Assembly (NCBI GenBank): GCA_001599755.1
Contig: BCHX01000008.1
Location: 744,001-808,000, forward strand
Length of the DNA stretch: 64,000 nucleotides
DNA from: Gliomastix tumulicola
Taxonomy: Eukaryota; Ascomycota; Sordariomycetes; Hypocreales; Bionectriaceae
Reading direction: 5' to 3'
Of this stretch, positions 11,593 through 21,821 are shown in pieces (the stretch's first letter is position 1; every line of letters begins with the position of its first letter). Below the pieces are notes generated by a model. The model did not search any database and was not told the origin of the DNA. It was given only the letters and a program-made list of their open reading frames with translations. Made by a program: the position numbers and the translations under genes.

Positions 11593-13952
11593 TCAGGGGT
11601 CGGCCAGCTTCCCCTCTACCGCTTCGGAGCCCCCTCGCTTGACCTTCAAGACGGTTTCGATGTGACTGATCTTCAACTGCGTCTTGTCTCTCGAGGCGAG
11701 AAGCAGAGCTGTCTTGACGACATTCTTGATCTGCCTACCATTCAATTTCACTTCTGCAAGTGTCTCGAGCTCAGACTCCGTCACCGACGCCTTGTCAGAC
11801 CCGGGCTTCACAAAAGTGCGCCACACGTGCAGGCGACTCGCAGCGTCCAGGGCTGGATAGTGCAGCGTCAAATCGATGCGCGACTCAAACGCCGGGTCGA
11901 ACGACGCCGCCCTGTTCGTCGTGAGAAACATCACGCCCTGGTAGTACTCCAGCAGGCGGAGGAAGACAGACACGAGCTTGTTGCGGTGGAGGTCTGACGC
12001 CGAGCGCTTCTCGAGGAACACGTCGCACTCGTCGAGTAGGAGGACCGCATTCCACTTGTTGGCGAGCTCGAGGACCTTGCTGAGGTTCTGCTCGACCTCG
12101 TCGGCCGCGAGACCGAGCTCTCCGGCGCTCATGCTGTAGAGGGGCTTCTTCATGGCTTCGGCGATGGTCTCGGAGGTGAGCGTCTTGCCGGTTCCCGGCT
12201 CTCCACTTAGGAGCATGACCATGCCCTTTCCTATTCGAGTGTTAGCACTGAAACGTTGGAGGTAGTCGAGAAGAATCAGGTGGTTTCAGTCTTTGCACGC
12301 AATTTTGCTTACCCTTGCCCTCAATGATATCGTCGAAGCTATTTTGATCTCGAGTCAATTGGGCGTCGACAAAGGCCCAAACGATGGTCTTGTAATCATG
12401 GGGAAGGACGACCTTGTCGAAGGCAGTCTCGTTCCAGGTGATAGACTCAACGCCGTCAATATAGAATATAGCTGCGGTGTTTGTTAGCAGGGTGGCATAT
12501 GGTCTCCTGCTCAGTACCTATCTAGACACACTTACCCCATTTCTTGGTCTTGAAGCAGTACCCTTTGACGACAGGGCTGCACAGCCTGTGCTGCTGACTG
12601 GTCAGGGCGTACCCTAAATTCTCGCGCGTATCGCATGTCAGTCGCGTTTCTTTGTCTCTTCGGGGACTGGCGGGAACTGACCGTCTTGGTGCTCATCACG
12701 CGCAGTCCGACTCCTGTTCTCCCTCACCAGCCTTTTCAACGCGAGTATGTGCGGCGGTGCCAACCCGTCTTCGCCGCCGCCTGGACTAGCCAGGGCGCGT
12801 GGCGATGAGTCCGAGCTCGACTTGAGGGGCTGTACTTTGCTGTCGCTCTGCCCATTGAACCTGCGGAAGGACTTGCAGTCAATCATGACTCTGCTGCGCT
12901 CCGTCTGCAACAATGACGTTAGGTTGTACTGACACATAGCCTGTGAAGAATCACTCGGAAGCTCCTATAATACGTACATGTTGGGTAGGATGAACACCGA
13001 GCTCCGGATTTTGAAGTTGATACGCGCCCGAATATGCCCTGTAGTGAGAGCCACCGAGGGTCTCATACTTGCGGCCTCTGTCCAGAAGCCTCGCACGAAT
13101 CCCGTGCGCATCAGCATGCAGATCGCTGGGCAGGACCTCGAGGTCCGCAATGTTCTTGACGTTGGCGAACCTCGGGATTCCAAACGTGGCAGAGGAGAGG
13201 CCGAAGTTTTCGCCGTCCGTATCGATGTATCGGCAGGTGAGCTCGAACGCTGCCGGCTTACCGCTGTAATGCCCTTCAACGAGCTGGCAGAGCTGCTCGT
13301 GGCCATTGATCGAGGTGTAGACCTCCGAATCTGGCTCAAACAGCGCCCAGAGGTAATTGTAGGAGATGACTCCGTTCTTGATGAGATCCGAGGCCTGCTC
13401 GAGATGTGGAGAGATCTCGGCCCGCATGACATCGAAGAGAAGATCGAAATGCACACGCGCAAGCCTGTTCGCGTCGTCGTCTGGTGGCCGGGCATTGACG
13501 AACTCGGTCCAGCGGTAGAAGAATTCGTGGAAGGGGGCAGCGAACTTGAGCTTCTCCAGATTCGTGTCGATGCCCTCGTAGCCTTGAAAGACCGCCTCTA
13601 GGGCAGATCTGATGAGCGGACTCTGCACCTTGATGGAGTGCAGCACCAGAGTGTAGTCTCCGGCCTCGGCAATCTCCTTCTCGCGGCGCACAATGAGCGC
13701 CGGCTTCTGGGAGGCCGCTACAGCCGTAGCTTTGGCGATTCTCCGTGGTGACCGTTTGCCCCATGGCTCTCTAGGATCGTCGCGATAGAGGTTGAGGACT
13801 TCAGCGGTCATGCCAACCTCATCACGCTTCTCAGGCTTAGGTTTTTCCAGACTCGAGCTGTCTGGGTTGGCCACCAATGGGGGTCCTCGGCGTGCATCGG
13901 TATTGAAGAGGGCACGAAAAGGCCTGGTGACCAGTTTGCCGATGTTAGCCAT
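11593..13952 (-). CDS. AAA+ ATPase of the large fungal family with N-terminal DUF7025-like region
   Basis: Five exons are proposed: 12978-13952, 12682-12904, 12536-12613, 12313-12471 and 11593-12230, giving 690 residues. The introns are 73, 68, 64 and 82 bp, all GT..AG with frames that join cleanly. The N-terminal half (about 1-330) matches the conserved region that precedes the ATPase in this fungal family. The AAA module holds Walker A GEPGTGKT (488-495), Walker B LLLDECD (542-548), sensor LTTNRAASFDPAFESRID, and a short lid. Ring-forming remodelling of protein substrates is expected, but the client is unknown. The first intron's acceptor is ambiguous. TTGCAG (used here) and an upstream CACAG both keep phase 0, and the latter would leave a 37-bp intron and add 13 residues. 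The ATG at 13952 is preferred over an upstream in-frame TTG. Confidence 0.85.
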
Positions 13953-15544
13953 GGCGTCTGCTTGATGGGAAAGCAGATGTAGTCGTGGATGTTGCAAAGT
14001 AAACGCTTATGTGGTCTTGTGAGAATAAGTGATGGCTGAACGAGGAGGCCGGATTGAGGTCAGAGCTAAGCAGAGCTGACCTTTTGTCTGGGCATAGGCC
14101 ATGGCTATCCGTTTTCCCGAAGGCCTCCGGCTTTCTTATACTGACAGGTACGGTTTGCGGACCACTGGGCGAAAATGGGAAAATATGCCTTACTGGAGCC
14201 CGATGCTGTCAGGCGTTTTGCCTTGGGTTGATATGCACTGCACGTCAGCGGGTCGCATGGTTTGGGTTGCCTCAGTGCTTGGCGAAATTGGGATGATTGA
14301 AGATGCTCTGCAAGTAATATAAATACGCCTCCAAATGATTCACAATATCTTACCTTCTTCCTTTTTACTTGATCAAATGCATGTTTCCTTGTCGGTTCGC
14401 CTTTCAATGAAGGAGCCGGCCTAGTGGCCATGGTTTTTCGTTGCCATCATTCTTATCAGTCGAACGCGGCACAATTGGGCCGCTTTAAGGCAACACCGAG
14501 AGTGAATCGGGTAGCTGTGCCTCTGGCCAGTGTTAGGGTGACATTGCATCATAATACCGGTAGGCAGAATCGTCAGCGGGCCCATTAGTCAGGTCGTAAG
14601 CCCGTAGTGATGGTTGTTCGCGTGTTCCTAAACCTGCATGGGCGAACTTTTATAGCGGCTTCTGAGGCCTTGATCCTTGCGACCGTGTGTGGTCGTATAA
14701 CTAAACCCCTATCCACTCGTCTTTGGTCCTCCCTGCCTTCTTCCTCTCGCTGCTATCACGGCCATCATCACCACGGCCATCATCATCCCGGCTATCATCT
14801 GCACTCGACCATATTGTGCTTTTGCGCTCTCAACACTCATCTCTAGAAAATGGCCACGAAGTCATCTACCACCTTCCACGTGTATCCGTCTGCTGGCTCC
14901 GCTCTGCAGATCCCTCCGTCATCGTCTGTCTGTAATGATTTCCCTACCACCATCTATAATTTTGCTCGTCTTTTGTTCTACCCACCCGGAACTCCCCTGG
15001 TCTGCGCGGCTTCTGCTTCGAACAAATATGCAAGACTTGCACGAGAAAGGGGTGGACTAGGTTGACTGCAACTTCCTCGGGCTTTCTCCGGCTTGCCTCA
15101 TTTTCGTCAACATCCAGAGCGGCCATGCTGACATTGGCTTCTTCGGAAGGAGGTGACTTTGGAGAAGCGGAGAATTAGATGGGTGATGATGATCCCACTT
15201 GAATATGTGTAGAATCGAATGAAGTCTTGTCGGCTCATAGGCTGTCTCTCTCGCCCCGGATGCATCCTTTCCTCCTCGAGAATATCCAGGCTACACGCCC
15301 GCGCAAGAGCAACCGATAAGGATCCAGCAGAGAGTCTCTTGAGATACGAGTGGGTACCTTCCATCATCTCCTCCAGTGGTCAAGACCTGGATATCAGGCG
15401 TGTGGTTTTCTTCCTGATCGAGTTCCTGGGAATAGTGATGATTGTGCTCGCCCTCATGATGAAGAAGTACAAAAGCGAAGCAAAAAGGAAAAGACTTGTT
15501 CCTTGAGCCCCAGCTATCACTCTTTGGTTGAGTGGTGATACTAC

Positions 15545-15700
15545 TGCGACACTTTTTTTTGTTTGTGACAGGCGCGCCATTTCTGAAGAGCAGTGAAAAT
15601 CTATTTTACGCCAACCCGGCTCTGGGATCGAACCAGAGGCTCGTAAATTCACCCGAATAGGACACAGCCAAGTTCTAGCCCAACTGCGTCATCTTGCTCC
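15545..15700 (-). mobile_element. tRNA-derived SINE-like element or decayed tRNA pseudogene
   Basis: On the minus strand a pol III internal promoter pair is visible. Box A-like TGACGCAGTTGG lies near 15680 and a perfect box B core GGTTCGATCC near 15625-15634, inside a paired T-arm (TCTGG/CCAGA). The spacing between the boxes is about 13 nt longer than in a normal class I tRNA, and the two acceptor-arm halves do not pair, so a functional tRNA is unlikely. Downstream follow about 50 bp of unrelated sequence and then an A-rich run (ACAAACAAAAAAAAG, near 15550-15565), as expected for the tail of a tRNA-related SINE. I could not define target-site duplications. Confidence 0.42.
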
Positions 15701-15780
15701 GACTCTTGAAAGTATTACTACCATTTTGCTTGATAAGCTCTCCCTCCGTTTGGGGTAAGAGGGAGCCTAGGAGGAGGTAA

Positions 15781-15813
15781 GGAAGAGGTGAGGAAGAGGT
15801 GAGGAAGAGGTGA
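15781..15813 (+). repeat. Three tandem copies of an 11-bp purine-rich unit
   Basis: The unit GGAAGAGGTGA is repeated three times head to tail. It is preceded by related purine-rich sequence (GGAGGAGGTAA). It lies between genes and has no assigned role. Confidence 0.85.
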
Positions 15814-16259
15814 GTGCTTCCAGCCTGCAGGTTGGGCAGTCTATATCATGACAACCGTAAATGGTCACTAGGAAGGGCTTTGGGGTACTGCGATTAGGTG
15901 CTGATATGTCCACTTGCTGGCAGACTTCTCTCTATCTGGACCAAGCCTGGAGAACGACCTTGAAACCTTCAGCATCTGCTAGTCGGGAAAGCTGCAATGG
16001 GGTCTCGGCTGCGAAGATCCTCATTTTACAGTTGATTATCAGACCATTTACTCATCCGTAAGGCCACGATGATTGGGAAGAGGGATTAACGAAAAGTACA
16101 GGAGGCGGAGGATGCCCTGGCGGCGTGACATGGCGGGGCTTGTGAACATGCTTGTGGCTGGGGCCCATCACGTGATAGCGCGAGTGCTGTCGCGTGTTTG
16201 AGACCAGTTCTGGGGCAGATTTCCAAGCTCCCTGAACGAATCACCAAGCCATCACGACA

Positions 16260-17409
16260 ATGTCTGTGCTAGAGTCTCCGACGGCACAGCCAACATTGCC
16301 AGTATTCTCAATCACTTCCGACGTATTGGCGATGGTCCAGCCTCCATTCTCGCCCCCGTCGCTACACCTCGGGCGCGAAGCAGACTCCGACCCTGTGCTT
16401 TCCGACACGTCGCCAAAGCGCCGCCGGTCGGCTGCCCGGTCTAGACAAGCCGCAATCACGGAGCCCGAGCCGAACTCGATCAACTTTATCGTTCGCAAGC
16501 ACTGTCGAACCCGTCTCTTCGTGAGCCCGATCAACTGGACGGCTGTGCAATTGCAATTACTTGAATGCACATTCGGACCCAAAAGATGGCCCGATCCACC
16601 AACTGCCGATCCAGCGCCGCGGCAACCGGCCCTTGGAAGGCTTGTATCGTCACTTGGGAGAGTTTCGCAGCCCTCGTTTCACCAGCAAGTACTCGTTGAC
16701 CTCTTGGCTCAACTTGGCCTCCATCGGACATCGTAAGGACACCGCAGATTGTTCTAAATATTCTCACCAGCATGGTCATACTAAATATTGCCGTCAGAGA
16801 CTCTGATCTATCGTTTCAATTCGACAGAATGCATGCTAGCACAATACGAACGGACGGCATTTTTTCATCGAGCTCCGGTACCGCGACCCTTGCGTACCTC
16901 CATCTCGACACCATCCAGACTCTTCGTCGCAAACAATTCTTGTGTCCCCACGGCAAGAGGACCAGCCTCCCTACGATAGCTATTCATGGCATCAAGCTAG
17001 AAAAGCTTCAGCCGCCGAATGAGCTGGAGGATCCATACATTGTGGCGGCAATGATTGCTCTAGCACAACACCAACGACGGCAACACCAGCAGCAGCACAG
17101 GCAAGATACTAACGCAACGACCATGGTGGTACGTTCACGATGATAAATCTAAGTGGTGTACCTGCTGATACATGAGCCTAGGTATCCCTAATTGCCAAGT
17201 GTGGCGCCCAGCCACAATACGTTTACTTCTACCGCGCACGAATCAGCTCCAAATTCTTGGACAAGTTTGACCACCCATCCCGAAGCTCAGAGTGTGGTCC
17301 TCTCGAGATCCGTTACTGGCGTATCCATCTCCGGCGGCCAGAAAAAGCCATCCATATGTTTCAGCGGCTCTGCAGGCAGCCCGTTGCTCATGCCACAACG
17401 GACGCTTGA
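16260..17409 (+). CDS. Unrecognised protein, paralogue A of the gene at 42404-43561
   Basis: Exons 16260-16732, 16798-17128 and 17182-17409 are joined over introns of 65 bp (phase 2) and 53 bp (phase 0), giving 343 residues. The model is supported by its paralogue B on the other strand 25 kb away. B has the same three exons, the same intron phases and alignable protein along the whole length. Shared blocks are ES-TAQPT near the N-terminus, FVSPI-WT, DGIFS followed by a T-AY-HL-TI-TLRR pattern, and KFLDKFD with CRQP-like residues at the C-terminus. There is no signal peptide or clear membrane segment. The N-terminal 90 residues are low complexity with a basic patch (SPKRRRSAARSR). The middle holds a Gln-rich run (QQQHRQ) before the last exon. 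I do not recognise the family and assign no function. Confidence 0.72.
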
Positions 17410-18831
17410 ACGGTGCGGGTAGGGCTGCCGATGCAAGCCATCCTTGCTCGGCGAACCGAGCCCCTTCGCAGATGGTTTGTTGCGAGGCCCCAGGGCAGCA
17501 TGACGCCCCGTGGCTTGGAAGAGGCTCCGCAACACCCAGTGCTCTTCTTGAATCTCAAACGGCTTCGACATTGCGTCCAACCACGCGAAGTGGCCGTACA
17601 GAGATAGGTCTTCAATAGTGCCACCATCTGGTAGCCGCTGGGTTACCGAATAGCTACACATCCCCAGGCGGCAAAGACTTCTCGAATACTCAGGTAGAAA
17701 TAGTACTAGTAAGGAAGGGAAGATGTAGATTCTAGGCACTCAGCATGACCACTCTGTTGCTGAGGATTGTCCGCGCGTGCGACTTTGTTCGGCTGCCTAA
17801 TCGCAACTACGGAAGACCCCTGAAACAGGATCTGTTGTTCTCCCAACGCCACTGCAAGACGCCTGGTGTCCTCTGATTCCTAGATTCTCGGCAGCGGCGT
17901 GACCTCCCAGGATGCATGGGAAGAGCCTCCTTTATCCTGACCGGCACAGCGAGGGGTCGGAGTGGCGACTAGGTTGGTAGTATGTGCTAGCGTTCGCGGC
18001 CGAATCTAGCAGGACCGTCGGCCTCCTCGCTTCACGGATGATCTGCTGCAGTAAGATGAAATCTCTCCTTTGGCTGGGTCTAGTAGGTCGAGGGGAAGGG
18101 GATCGATCGATTTTACAGACTGGGGAAACAGGTCCTCAAAACTGCATAAAGAAATACACATGAAGGGAAAGTCTTCATAGCTTGGCATTGAGGCGAAGCA
18201 AGGTCGCGTAGAGTCTTAAACACCGACCGACTGTATTTCTAGTCAATCGGCCTTTTTCATTGCTCCAACTGCCCGTGCAAATCGTTTACCGATACCGCCA
18301 AGATTAGACTGGGCTTATCTGCGTAAGGCATACTACTCGTCGGGCCTGATACACGCTGCCGATCTGATACATATGGGTGTTAGTACTTTATGTAGAGTAT
18401 TCCATCGTTTCCCGTGTCTGAATGATAATACTCCGATTCTACCACCATCCGACCGGCCGGTTCTAATTGAAGGATGTTGGGCAGTCGCAAGTCCGTCGAC
18501 CCTCGTTTTGCTCACATTCTTAGAGCTTTTGTCCTTGTTCATAAAACCACGGGCGCAAGGAAGTGCAGATCTGCCCTAAATATGTGGCACACTATATGAC
18601 GAAATGTCCATACATCAACCCCGGCTGTGCAATGCGGCCGGGTCCTGTCAGATTCTCTCGGCCGTAAGAATAATGCGGTCGGCCGTAAGCCACGACACGT
18701 CCGTCGACAGTCCGCGCGCGCAAGAGAGACGGGCGAGATTAACATATAAAGACAAGCTCATTACCTCCAAAAATGAGAATCATCAATCACAAACATCCAA
18801 CCTCAACTACCCAGACAGCAATCAATCAACA
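17410..18831. other. Intergenic region upstream of FAD monooxygenase
   Basis: This 1.4 kb stretch carries the promoter of the monooxygenase, including a TATAAA at 18745-18750. A minus-strand open frame (17287-17739) overlaps the end of paralogue A. Its product has no recognisable motif and it is not called. Confidence 0.5.
18745..18750 (+). promoter_or_regulatory. TATA box of the FAD monooxygenase gene
   Basis: The sequence TATAAA lies 87 bp upstream of the ATG at 18832. It sits inside a longer in-frame open frame beginning at 18604, which argues that the true start is the downstream ATG. Confidence 0.5.
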
Positions 18832-20103
18832 ATGGCGCCCCTCAAAATTCTCATCTGCGGCGGCGGCATAGCCGGCAACGCCGTCGCCTTCTTCCTCTCC
18901 AAGCTCGGCCACACCATCACCGTCCTCGAGCGCTTCCCCTCCCTGCGCACGACGGGCCTGCAGATCGACCTCCGCGGCCACGGCATCCAGGTCCTCCAGC
19001 GCATGGGCCTCGAGGAAAGCTTCCGGTCCCACGCCGCGCCCGAGCAAGGCACGCGCGCCGTAGACAGGACCGGCAAAGTGCGTGCGTTTTTTCCCGCGAA
19101 TCGGTCGGGGAAGGGCTTGCAGAGCTTCACGACGGATTATGAGATCATGCGGGGGGATCTGTGCCGGATGCTGTTTGAGGAGAATGAGGGACGGGTGCGG
19201 TATGTGTTTGATACTACGGTGGAGAGCCTCGAGCAGGAGGGCAAGACCGTGGATGTGAAGCTGGCCAACGGGGAGAGCGGCCGGTATGATCTTGTCGTCG
19301 GAGCTGATGGTGTTGGCTCACGAATCCGCAAGAAGTTTGTGAGGGCCGGCAAGACGGATGGCTTCAAACCCATCAAGGACCTCTACATCGCGTACTTCAC
19401 CATCCCGAGCAAGGCGCAGAGCGAGGACGAGTTCGTCGCCACGGTGTACATGGCCCCCGGCGGCCGGGGCATCATGACACGCAGGAACCGCGACGATGCC
19501 CTGCAGATCTACATGTCCTGCCAGAACGGCCTGCCGAAGCTCAGGGACTGCCGCCCGGGAGACGTGGCCGTCGAGAAGGAGGCCTTCGCGGAGATCTTCC
19601 AGGGCGCGGGGTGGCAGACGGAGGAGATTATCCGCGCCATGGCCACGACGGACGACTTCTACCTCGAGAGGATGGGACTGGTCCAGCTGGACGCGTGGTC
19701 GAAGGGACGCGTCACCCTCGTCGGGGACGCGGGCTACTGCCCGTCTGCGAACACGGGTATGGGCACCACGTCGGCCTTTGTGGGCGCCTATGTCCTGGCA
19801 GGCGAGATCGCGAAGCACTGTGGGCAAACGGAGAAATCCACCGACGGCGACGGCCTGCCTAGAGCTCTCGCCGGCTACGAGCAGAGATTCCGACCGTTCA
19901 TGGCACAGGTACAGGAGGGCGTGTCGGAGGGCTTGGGCATGCCGACCTCGGCGTTCGGAATCGGCATCCTGAACCTACTGCTCTCCGTGGCATCCTGGAT
20001 GAAGTGGAACATTTTTGGGAGCATGGTGCTGAAGGAGAACGTCAAGGACTGGGATCTGCCGGAGTACAAGGAGCTCGCACAGGCGCTGGCTGGTGGGAAG
20101 TAG
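18832..20103 (+). CDS. FAD-dependent monooxygenase (UbiH/PHBH-like)
   Basis: A single exon of 423 codons encodes a class A flavoprotein monooxygenase. The FAD-binding Rossmann motif ICGGGIAG is at residues 7-14. A glutamate-containing strand end (VLERFPSLR) and the conserved Arg region (DYEIMRGDLCRML) follow. The DG motif appears in VVGADGVGSRIR, and the GD motif in VTLVGDAGYCPSANTGMG. These are the motifs for FAD and NAD(P)H binding in aromatic or polyketide hydroxylases. The substrate cannot be told; tetracycline-inactivating and secondary-metabolite hydroxylases share this fold. The ATG is chosen because it immediately precedes the Rossmann strand, although the frame is open further upstream. 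No biosynthetic partner is adjacent. Confidence 0.9.
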   Translation: MAPLKILICGGGIAGNAVAFFLSKLGHTITVLERFPSLRTTGLQIDLRGHGIQVLQRMGLEESFRSHAAPEQGTRAVDRTGKVRAFFPANRSGKGLQSFTTDYEIMRGDLCRMLFEENEGRVRYVFDTTVESLEQEGKTVDVKLANGESGRYDLVVGADGVGSRIRKKFVRAGKTDGFKPIKDLYIAYFTIPSKAQSEDEFVATVYMAPGGRGIMTRRNRDDALQIYMSCQNGLPKLRDCRPGDVAVEKEAFAEIFQGAGWQTEEIIRAMATTDDFYLERMGLVQLDAWSKGRVTLVGDAGYCPSANTGMGTTSAFVGAYVLAGEIAKHCGQTEKSTDGDGLPRALAGYEQRFRPFMAQVQEGVSEGLGMPTSAFGIGILNLLLSVASWMKWNIFGSMVLKENVKDWDLPEYKELAQALAGGK

Positions 20104-21821
20104 ACTTTTTCGCTTTGTATCTAATCGCGGTCGTGGTGTTGTACTTTTCGGGTGTAGCTAATAGATTAATGCCATCTTGGGATACACTTAAGAAAGAAGT
20201 GAATGTTCATATGAGACGTGTACATTGAAGGAAAGAAATACACAGGGCGTCGCGCGCGCAGGAAAGAGGTCCACTGGTGGTATTTAACCGCTGGCTCTGC
20301 TCAAACTGCGCCTCTCTCTCTCTCTCCCAACCAGGCGATACCGAGGCGACCACTAAATGATCCATCTAACATTATCGGGGTTTAACCCGCCAGCCAACCG
20401 CACTGTGGTAGGCTACAGTGAGACCAGGAGGGTCAGATAGCCAATAGAGAGTGACCAGCATGCAGTCCAGAATGCAGAGCTAATGCAAGCCGTCGACCTA
20501 TTATTGACATAGTGCCGCGTGCTTCTGCCACGCTAGACGGGACGCGAAATAGTTCGCATTCGCCTCGGTGGATAATAACTACTCTATAAACTGACTTTCC
20601 TTTGAAGATTTTGGCACAGGGTCATGAGTAGGGGTCGACTCGTAAACAATTTGTTCATACAGTATTCATAGCTCTGCCTACGTAGCCCTAGCTCTTTAAT
20701 TTTTATACAAATACTTGACTTCTTTGCCAGAATTTAGCTGAGCAACAAGCTCTAGTTATTGAAGAGCAGTTAACGCACCTTCTTCGCCGGTCTCATCGAC
20801 GATCTTGCGATCCTTCAGGGGAAAGATAGTAGTCCCAGAGAAATGAACCTTCCTCCCTGTATTCGGCTTATCAAGCGCGCCGACAGCCAGGTCGTAACAT
20901 CGGGGCCGAATCGGGAGTCCATGTAAGTCCAAGTATAAGATAGGCCCGAAAATTAATGAGCGGCGACATCTATTGCGAAGAAAGATTGCACTAGGCGAGA
21001 ACGAGCTTACCGTGACGAACGGCGCATTCTTTCAAAGAGTGTCAAGCAGCTCTCTCTTAAGCGCTCTCCGAGTTGGCTTACTTCGGTCTACAACATATGT
21101 CTTGGTGTGATGGATGGGATGGGATTGAGGGCCCGAGCTCTTTGTGCAATGTCCAGCCATTCCTAGATGAATCATTCCTGTAGCACGCACCGCATGACGA
21201 GGGACAGCTTCCAAGTCAATCCGCTGGTTGTAGATCTATAGTCACGATTTATTGAGTTGTGTACGAGACTTGACGAATCCTTTTGGCAAAATCGTGGGGA
21301 AGACGCTGCCCTTTTCAAAAGGAGGCCAGGAGGCGTGACCGCTCATGTTGTTGTTCTGATGCTCACTCACCTGGCCAAAGGTCATATATACAGTTGTTGC
21401 ATATGGTTCTAGTTCAAATATATGGTCTTATTTGGGTCTCAAGTCAGTCTCAAAAGCGACATGCTATCCCTGACACTTCCCTCAACCAGCTTCCCGGCAC
21501 TGACCATTTGGCCTCGGGTATGGCAGTAGGCGTCCAAAAGGTGCAACTGATCGGCAGCCAGAGAAGCCATGGCAAACTCGCCCGTGCATCATTACTGAAC
21601 GAGTCCGACTTGTCTAGCGTTACGTCTGGGTATAATTCAGCGAGGGGAACTATATATGCTCTAATGACCCGTCGGGTTAAGGAGAGTTCTTCCTCATGTA
21701 AAGACTTAGCCAACTCCTGGGAAAGAGACAATAGCGTGCAGGAACCTGACTGACCCTTTCGCTCCCTATGCTTTTTTTTGGTTTTTTGTTATCTGCTATT
21801 TGCATTCAACTGTCCTATCCT
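20104..21821. other. Intergenic region between FAD monooxygenase and TPR-CHAT gene
   Basis: This 1.7 kb region lies downstream of both flanking genes, which converge on it. It includes a CT-rich stretch near 20310-20330 and T-rich runs near 21770-21788. I see no gene, repeat or RNA in it. Confidence 0.5.

Larger units (their letters stand above)
13953..16259. other. Long intergenic region with a SINE-like element and a small tandem repeat
   Basis: In 2.3 kb I find no convincing gene. It contains the tRNA-related element near 15.55-15.70 kb and an 11-bp tandem repeat at 15781-15813. The open frame 15219-15506 could encode a short protein with one hydrophobic segment, but nothing supports it further. 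Confidence 0.5.

Noticed and set aside
12978..13601. Plus-strand open frame of 207 codons inside the AAA ATPase gene.
   Set aside because: Antisense shadow of a conserved exon.
15219..15506. Open frame encoding a short protein with a hydrophobic stretch and basic tail.
   Set aside because: No homology, splice context or promoter supports it.
17287..17739. Minus-strand open frame of 150 codons overlapping the 3' exon of paralogue A.
   Set aside because: It overlaps an exon supported by its paralogue on the other strand, and its product has no known motif. A gene fragment beyond the overlap cannot be excluded.
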